Assembly (NCBI GenBank): GCA_963777625.1
Contig: CAVZRO010000015.1
Location: forward strand, 89,360-153,359
Direction: 5' to 3'
DNA: 64,000 nt
Source of the DNA: DATDIC01 sp963777625
GTDB taxonomy: Bacteria; Pseudomonadota; Alphaproteobacteria; Acetobacterales; Acetobacteraceae
The notes beneath the pieces are model-generated. The model was not told the origin of the DNA and did not search any database. It saw only the letters and a list, made by a program, of their open reading frames with translations. Shown here in pieces: positions 54,733-64,000 of the stretch (position 1 is the stretch's first letter; each line of letters begins with the position of its first letter). The position numbers and the translations under genes are program-made.

Positions 54733-55044
54733 TCATCCCGCCATCTCCGGACGCCAGCTCCGCACCGGCATTCGCCAGTCGATGCCTTCCAGCAGCATCG
54801 ACGGTTGCGCCGCCGTCAGCGACACCGCGCCGTCCCGCGCCTGAGGCCACACGAAGCGACCTTTCTCCATCCGCTTGGCATACAGACCTTCATCAGATCA
54901 CCGCGACGTCCGCGGAAGGCAAACAGTTGTCCGCTGAACGGGTCCTGCCCGAGACGTTGCTGCACCAGCGCAGAAAGTCCGTCGAACCCCTTGCGCATGT
55001 CGGTCACACCGGCCGCCAGCCACACCGGGCGGCGGCGCGATCAT
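54733..55044 (-). pseudogene. tnpB: IS66 tnpB, inactive copy
   Basis: WLAAGVTDMRKGFDGLSALV and QDPFSGQLFAFRGRRGDL are clear. The start has lost four bases (MIAPPPG then GVWLAAG out of frame), and about 30 bases after GDLMK are deleted so the normal WDGQGLCLYAKRLEKG is truncated. The end RMPVRTWRPEMAG is still readable. It is non-functional. Confidence 0.85.
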
Positions 55045-55431
55045 CCGCGCAGCGCCGTCAACACGCGACGCAACATCGCCAGACTGACCTCATTGCCAAC
55101 GCGCAGACGACAGCCGTCCGGCAACACGATCTCGATCGGCTCCACAGAGCGCCGCTCGTCGATCGGGCGCGATACATCGGTGACGAGCGACGCCGGTTCG
55201 GCCAACCGGACCGGCACAAATCTCGCCGGCGCCAACATGCCGAGCCGGCCCTCACGTACCCGACGCCGCCAGTAGTGCAGCAGGCTCAGGTAAACATCAT
55301 GCGGTGCCGCCACTTCGCTCACGCGCGCACCACGCTCATGCGTCTCGGCGACAATCCGCAGCTTCTCTTCCGACCCCCCAGCGACGGCGACGCTCCCGCC
55401 CCGTGATGATCTCTACCCCGCCATTCGGCAT
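55041..55431 (-). pseudogene. tnpA: IS66 tnpA, inactive copy
   Basis: The start MPNGGVEIITGRERRRRWG is followed by a run of six G (near 55374) that shifts the frame before SEEKLRIVAETHERGARVSE. From there VAAPHDVYLSLLHYWRRRVR to the end LRRVLTALRG is intact. One extra G explains the break. Confidence 0.82.
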
Positions 55432-55525
55432 CGCCTTAAGCTCGACCCTACAGTGCGCTCTAAGGTCAGCGTCGCCACACACACACACCGACGTCAAAGC
55501 AAGGCGGCCCTCACCAGACGCTTAC

Positions 55526-55629
55526 AGAGGCATTGCGGGCGTCGATCGAGCGGGTCGTGCTCACCCCGGACCCAGAAGCGCCTGACGGGCTGCGCGCTGA
55601 GTTGTTCGGCGACCTGGCGACGATCCTTC
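55526..55629 (+). pseudogene. Serine recombinase C-terminal fragment (upstream half)
   Basis: About 34 codons encode EALRASIERVVLTPDPEAPD and GLRAELFGDLATIL, the C-terminal tail typical of large serine recombinases. It begins at the end of the inactive IS66 element and is cut by the second IS66 element, the last 8 bases being its target site. The reading frame continues past that element at 58133. Confidence 0.75.
55622..55629 (+). repeat. Target-site duplication of the second IS66 element, left copy
   Basis: GATCCTTC lies directly before the left inverted repeat and is repeated exactly at 58133-58140. An 8-bp duplication is the IS66 rule. Confidence 0.95.
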
Positions 55630-55722
55630 GTAAACGTCCGGTGAGCCCCGCCTTGCTTTGACCCGACAGGACATGGCGAAGCTGCCGACCTTAAAGCCCA
55701 CCTTAAGGTCGACCTTAAAGCG

Positions 55723-56072
55723 ATGTCGAACAGCCAGATCGAGATTATCAGCGCCCGCGAACGGCGGCGGCGCTGGAGCGTGGAAGAGAAGCTGCGGATC
55801 GTTGCTGAGACGCACGCGCCAGCGTGCGGGCGGTTGCGGCACGGCACGACGTTTATCCAAACCTGCTGTGCACTTGGCGGCGCTTGGTTGGCCAAGGTCG
55901 TCTCGCCGCGGAGCCACCGACGGGTTTCATGCCGGTCCGTATGATCGAGCCAGCGCCGCCGCCCGCCGCGGACATGATCGAGATCTCTCTGCCCGATGGC
56001 AGCCGCGTGCGCGTCGGCAGCGACGTCAATCTGACAGCGCTGCGCCGTGTGATGACGGTGCTGCGTGGATGA
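55723..56072 (+). pseudogene. tnpA: IS66 tnpA, frameshifted
   Basis: ATG 55723 begins MSNSQIEIISARERRRRWSV then EEKLRIVAETHAP. At about 55827 the frame changes, and VRAVAARHDVYPNLLCTWRR to MTVLRG continues to 56072. A small deletion in the GCGCCAGCGTGCGG region explains it. The C-terminal stop overlaps tnpB (ATGA). Confidence 0.85.
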
Positions 56073-56416
56073 TCGCGCCGCCGCCGAACGTGCGTGTGTG
56101 GCTGGCAGCGGGCGTGACTGACATGCGCAAGGGCTTCGACGGCCTGGCGGCTCTGGTCCAGCAGCATCTCGGCCAGGACCCGTTCAGTGGCCAGTTCTTC
56201 GCCTTCCGCGGACGCCGCGGTGATTTGGTGAAGATTTTGAGCTGGGATGGCCAGGGTCTGTGTCTCTACGCCAAGCGGTTGGAGAAAGGCCGCTTCGTCT
56301 GGCCGCAGGCCAAAGATGGTGCGGTGTCTCTGACCGCAGCGCAGTTGTCGATGTTATTGGAAGGCATCGATTGGCGGATGCCGATACGAACCTGGCGCCC
56401 GGAGATGGCGGGCTAA
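56069..56416 (+). CDS. tnpB: IS66 family TnpB
   Basis: A 115-residue protein: MIAPPPNVRVWLAAGVTDMR, KGFDGLAALVQQHLGQDPFS, then GDLVKILSWDGQGLCLYAKR and RMPIRTWRPEMAG. It is full length for the family and open. The start overlaps the tnpA stop. TnpB is an accessory of IS66 transposition of unknown mechanism. Confidence 0.93.
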   Translation: MIAPPPNVRVWLAAGVTDMRKGFDGLAALVQQHLGQDPFSGQFFAFRGRRGDLVKILSWDGQGLCLYAKRLEKGRFVWPQAKDGAVSLTAAQLSMLLEGIDWRMPIRTWRPEMAG

Positions 56417-56479
56417 AAACGTCGTGTTCAGGGCCAAAAGATCTTGGAGCGACGCGAATCGGTATTGGACGATTCGGAC

Positions 56480-58120
56480 ATGCCAACCCCGCTCGACCCC
56501 GCAACCCTGCCAGACAACGTGATCGCGTTGCGCACGTTGCTGCTGCATCGCGAGGACGAGCACGCAGCGGAACTGGCGGCGGCACGCGACGGGCTGAAGG
56601 AGCAGGTGCTGCGCAACGAGCAGTTGAAGCTGCGGCTGGCGAGGCTGTTGCGCGAACGGTTCGGCGCTTCGTCGGAGAAGTTGCGCGGTGCGATCGAACA
56701 ACTTGAACTGGTGCTCGCGGATCTTGAAGAGAAGGTCGCGGAAACCGCACCGCCGGAAGCCGCTGAGCACGTCGTTCTGCCAGAGGCCGACACGTCGCGG
56801 CGCAAGCCCGTCCGCAAGCCGTTACCCGAGACGCTGCCGCGCGATGTAGTGGAGCATGCTGCCCCCTGCGCTTGCCCGCAATGCGGCGGTTCGCTGCGTC
56901 CACTCGGCGAGGACGTAACCGAAGTGCTGGAGTACGTGCCCGGCTCGTTCCGCGTCACCCGGCATGTGCGGCCAAAGCTGTCATGCCGGGCGTGCGAGAG
57001 CATCGCGCAAGCCCCGGCCCCGAGCCTGCCGATCTATCGCGGCCTGGCCGGACCGGGGCTGCTGGCGCATGTGCTGGTGGCGAAATACTGCGACCACCAG
57101 CCGCTGTATCGGCAGGCCGAGATCTACGCCCGCGACGGCATCGACCTGGATCGTTCAACGCTGGCGGACTGGGTGGGACAAACGGCGCGACTGATGCGCC
57201 CGCTGGTCGACGCCGTCGGGGCGCATGTCATGACGGCGGCCCGGGTGCATGCCGACGACACCACGGTGCCAGTGCTCGATCCCGGCCGCGGCCGCACCAA
57301 AACCGGGCGTCTGTGGAGCTACGTGCGCGACGACCGGCCGTTCGGCGGTCTAGCGCCACCGGCGGTGCTGTATCACTACAGCCCCGATCGCAAAGGTGAG
57401 CATCCGCGCCAGCACCTCACGTCGTTCCGTGGCATTCTCCAGGCCGATGGCTACGCAGGCTATGCCGGGCTGTATGATCGCGGTGTGACCGAAGCCGCAT
57501 GTGGGGCGCACGCGCGACGGAAATTCTTCGATGTGCACGCAACGACGCAGTCGCCGTTGGCAACCGAGGCGCTTCAGCGCATCGCGGCATTGTATCGGAT
57601 CGAGGCCACGATCCGCGGTCAGTTGCCCGATGTTCGGTTGGCGACGCGTGCGGCAAAGAGCGCGCCGTTGTTGACGGAGTTGCAGACCTGGCTGGAGAAA
57701 ACCCAGGTGCGCATCTCCGGCAAAAGCGATCTGGCCGGTGCGATCCGCTATGCGCTGTCACGCTGGGGGGCGCTGACATTGATCCTGCGCGATGGCCGCA
57801 CCTGCATCGACAACAACGCCGCTGAACGGTCGATGCGGCCGATGTGTCTGGGACGGAAAAACTGGCTATTTGCCGGTTCAGATTCCGGTGGAGAGCGGGC
57901 GGCTGCGGCATACTCGCCAATCGAAACCGCCAAGCTGAATGGCCTCGATCCCGAAGACTATCTGCGCCAGGTGCTTGTTCGTATCGCTGACAATCCGGCC
58001 AAGCGGGTCGACGAGTTGCTGCCGTGGAACATGAGAAGCGTCCGAGCCCGGCTGGATCAACGCCACAGCGCCTTTGAAACACTGCCGAACGCATCAACCC
58101 CACTCATGATGGCGGGCTGA
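56480..58120 (+). CDS. tnpC: IS66 family transposase TnpC
   Basis: A 546-residue transposase that is open throughout. The N-terminal leucine-rich coil (NEQLKLRLARLLRERFGASS) is followed by a zinc-binding motif CACPQCGGSLRPLGEDVTEV and the DDE core: HADDTTVPVLDPG, ILQADGYAGY and DNNAAERSMRP. The ATG at 56480 fits better than an in-frame TTG at 56444. The stop lies inside the right inverted repeat. With tnpB intact it may still be mobilised if tnpA is supplied. Confidence 0.93.
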   Translation: MPTPLDPATLPDNVIALRTLLLHREDEHAAELAAARDGLKEQVLRNEQLKLRLARLLRERFGASSEKLRGAIEQLELVLADLEEKVAETAPPEAAEHVVLPEADTSRRKPVRKPLPETLPRDVVEHAAPCACPQCGGSLRPLGEDVTEVLEYVPGSFRVTRHVRPKLSCRACESIAQAPAPSLPIYRGLAGPGLLAHVLVAKYCDHQPLYRQAEIYARDGIDLDRSTLADWVGQTARLMRPLVDAVGAHVMTAARVHADDTTVPVLDPGRGRTKTGRLWSYVRDDRPFGGLAPPAVLYHYSPDRKGEHPRQHLTSFRGILQADGYAGYAGLYDRGVTEAACGAHARRKFFDVHATTQSPLATEALQRIAALYRIEATIRGQLPDVRLATRAAKSAPLLTELQTWLEKTQVRISGKSDLAGAIRYALSRWGALTLILRDGRTCIDNNAAERSMRPMCLGRKNWLFAGSDSGGERAAAAYSPIETAKLNGLDPEDYLRQVLVRIADNPAKRVDELLPWNMRSVRARLDQRHSAFETLPNASTPLMMAG

Positions 58121-58132
58121 CCGGACGTTTAC

Positions 58133-58140
58133 GATCCTTC
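58133..58140 (+). repeat. Target-site duplication of the second IS66 element, right copy
   Basis: GATCCTTC, identical to 55622-55629. Confidence 0.95.
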
Positions 58141-58198
58141 GCCTCGGCGAAGGTGACGCACCTGCCACGGCGATCGCGGTCCGGGGTGGCAGACGTGG

Positions 58199-58228
58199 AA
58201 AACCCCCGCGAACGGGTGTTCACGGGGG
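58199..58228 (-). terminator. Terminator of the rRNA operon
   Basis: CCCCCGCGAAC (58203-58213) pairs with GTTCACGGGGG (58218-58228), ten of eleven bases, with a four-base loop. On the minus strand it is followed by TTTT (58199-58202). It lies just after tRNA-fMet, the last gene of the operon. Confidence 0.85.
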
Positions 58229-58239
58229 TGGATTATCGG

Positions 58240-58316
<77 letters not shown>

Positions 58317-58339
58317 GAGGTGGGTTGGATAGGTTGGAA

Positions 58340-58456
58340 GACCTGGCGGCGACCGACTCTCCCGTGGCTTAGGCCACAGTACCATGGGCGCTGGGGGTTT
58401 TCACGGCCGAGTTCGGGATGGGATCGGGTGCGGGCCCCCCGCCAGGGCCACCAGGT
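58340..58456 (-). rRNA. rrf: 5S ribosomal RNA
   Basis: About 117 bases that contain the conserved CCGATCCCATCCCGAACTCG region and end with the complementary stem GACCTGG/CCAGGTC. The ends are set by the terminal stem. It lies between 23S and tRNA-fMet. Confidence 0.93.
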
Positions 58457-58576
58457 CGTCCAGCCTATCCGGGGCATCCGATGATCAGCGACGTGGCTGA
58501 TGGCGGATGCAGGTTCTGGTGTGGGTGTGTGTGCTGGGTTGATGACCGGAGATGATGTCTGTGCATGGTGTCTCGA

Positions 58577-61334
<2,758 letters not shown>

Positions 61335-61757
61335 ATGCCCCCGGCTGCGGATCAGATCCGAACCACATCCAGGGGTCGCCATGCACAGACACCATCCCCA
61401 GCGATCCGCCACTGACACACCACCCCGGAACAAGCCCGGAGACACGCATCAACCACCGGCGATCACCAAGAATGTCCTCTGCGATGGATCACTCTCGCTC
61501 AGCACACACCGGAATTCCCCCGCCCATATCCAACCTGGACACGTCCGACGGAACCCCGTTCTCTCGCCTCTGAACACCAGCTTCGTCGCGGGCGGCCACC
61601 GCCGCCGGTCAGACATGCAACGAAGCGCGCCCAGAGACGCACCAGAACCTGATAAACCCTGACAAAGATCTCGCGCCCAACAGGGACGCATCAACAATGA
61701 AGCGGGCCACGCCCACACCATCGATCCGCTGGCCTCCTGCGATATGCCTCCATCCGG
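61335..61757 (-). other. Spacer between 23S and tRNA-Ala
   Basis: A 423-base internal transcribed spacer. I see no gene or repeat in it. Confidence 0.7.
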
Positions 61758-61831
61758 TGGAGGTGATCGGACTTCGAACCGACGACCCCCTGCTTGCAAA
61801 GCAGGTGCTCTTCCAGCTGAGCTACACCCCC
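61758..61831 (-). tRNA. tRNA-Ala (UGC), with an unusual T-loop
   Basis: The body GGGGGTGTAGCTC...CACCTCCA with anticodon TGC (TTTGCAA) is tRNA-Ala. The T-arm reads GTCGG-TTCGAAGT-CCGAT, an eight-base loop instead of seven, which can be fixed by removing one A. CCA is not encoded in full (ACCG). Typical rrn tRNA-Ala has 73 bases without CCA; this has 74. Confidence 0.93.
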
Positions 61832-61916
61832 ATTCGAAGAGATCAGGGGGCCCACACCGAAGCCCTGGGCGCCGAGGCACCGCTGCCGACGCACACCGCC
61901 CGCTGCCCTCCGCATC

Positions 61917-63777
<1,861 letters not shown>

Positions 63778-64000
63778 CATCACACGACAACAGCTCACGC
63801 CGCGCCGCATAACAAACAGAGAAACCCAAACTCGCCAGTCAGCCAATACCCCCAAATCATAAAGGCATCAGCCAACCTCCAAAGCGTTCGTAACGCATCA
63901 AATAAGATACATCAGCCAACGCCCCAAAAGACACCAGCAAGCCCAGGCTCACAAACCAAACCCAAACCTACCAGCAGTCCAGCCAGAGCCCCACATGCAC
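63778..64000 (-). other. Upstream region of the rrn operon
   Basis: These 223 bases should hold the rrn promoters and leader. They are A/C-rich on the given strand. I found no convincing -35/-10 pair or boxA and no coding sequence. Confidence 0.4.

Larger units (their letters stand above)
53093..55525 (-). mobile_element. IS66-family element, inactive copy
   Basis: A 2,433-bp element bounded by perfect 16-base inverted repeats: GTAAGCGTCTGGTGAG at 53093-53108 and CTCACCAGACGCTTAC at 55510-55525. It holds tnpA, tnpB and tnpC in the standard IS66 order on the minus strand, all broken. No 8-base target duplication flanks it: cggtatcc is on the left and agaggcat on the right. The left neighbour is the DctM remnant and the right neighbour is a recombinase fragment, so it marks a rearrangement junction. 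Confidence 0.9.
55630..58132 (+). mobile_element. IS66-family element with intact ends and target duplication
   Basis: A 2,503-bp element bounded by GTAAACGTCCGGTGAG (55630-55645) and CTGACCGGACGTTTAC (58117-58132), 15 of 16 bases complementary. It is flanked by an exact 8-bp duplication GATCCTTC. It carries tnpA (one frameshift), tnpB and tnpC (both open). It split the recombinase reading frame. It is a close relative of the element at 53093 but has different end sequences, so it is not a recent copy of that element. Confidence 0.95.

Noticed and set aside
53093..55525. A second simple IS66 insertion with duplication
   Set aside because: The two flanking octamers (cggtatcc and agaggcat) do not match, so a plain insertion is not supported.

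Overview
The window comes from a GC-rich alphaproteobacterium, most likely in Acetobacteraceae (Rhodospirillales). The evidence is the 16S sequence at the right end, the rrn order 16S-tRNA-Ile-tRNA-Ala-23S-5S-tRNA-fMet, a bS21/COQ9/peptide deformylase core set, and a large quinoprotein (PQQ) oxidation locus of the kind found in methylotrophic and alcohol-oxidising members of that order. I had no database, so the family assignment is an inference.

Layout. 1-2.4 kb: a sugar-type ABC importer (ribose/fructose class) running off the left edge. 2.5-9 kb: housekeeping and transport genes (COQ9-like, peptide deformylase, bS21, an MFS and a DMT transporter, a PRC-barrel protein) plus a frameshifted S9 peptidase. 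9.1-32.7 kb: the main functional block. It holds an SsuABC-like ABC transporter, pqqCB on the minus strand and pqqADE on the plus strand (including the 25-codon pqqA), a SoxYZ-like carrier and a zinc metallohydrolase of the quinoprotein relay type, and the lanthanide-type methanol dehydrogenase operon xoxF-xoxG-xoxJ-CXXCW protein. It continues with a minus-strand ABC system of the PQQ-alcohol-dehydrogenase/lut type, a cytochrome c, a TonB protein with a TonB-dependent receptor, and a histidine kinase/response regulator pair. These genes together would make PQQ, oxidise methanol or alcohols in the periplasm, carry electrons to cytochrome c, import the metal or its chelate, and regulate the set.

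33-46 kb: a UdgX-type uracil-DNA protein, a divergent TetR/SDR pair, a tandemly duplicated PEP-CTERM-like module ending in a phosphodiesterase-TPR-sulfotransferase gene, two oligopeptide-ABC ATPases, bfd/bfr, and two secreted proteins. 46-51 kb: an AraC regulator, a catalase-like protein, a DyP peroxidase and its companion. 51-58.2 kb is a decay zone: sulfatase and formylglycine-generating-enzyme remnants with internal deletions, a TRAP DctM remnant, a dead IS66 element, a serine-recombinase fragment, and a second IS66 element with a perfect 8-bp target duplication. 58.2-63.8 kb is a complete rRNA operon on the minus strand.

At least six protein genes, and even tRNA-Ala, carry apparent single-base indels. 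Some of these are likely residual assembly errors. The deletions in the sulfatase, FGE, DctM and beta-propeller genes look like real decay.
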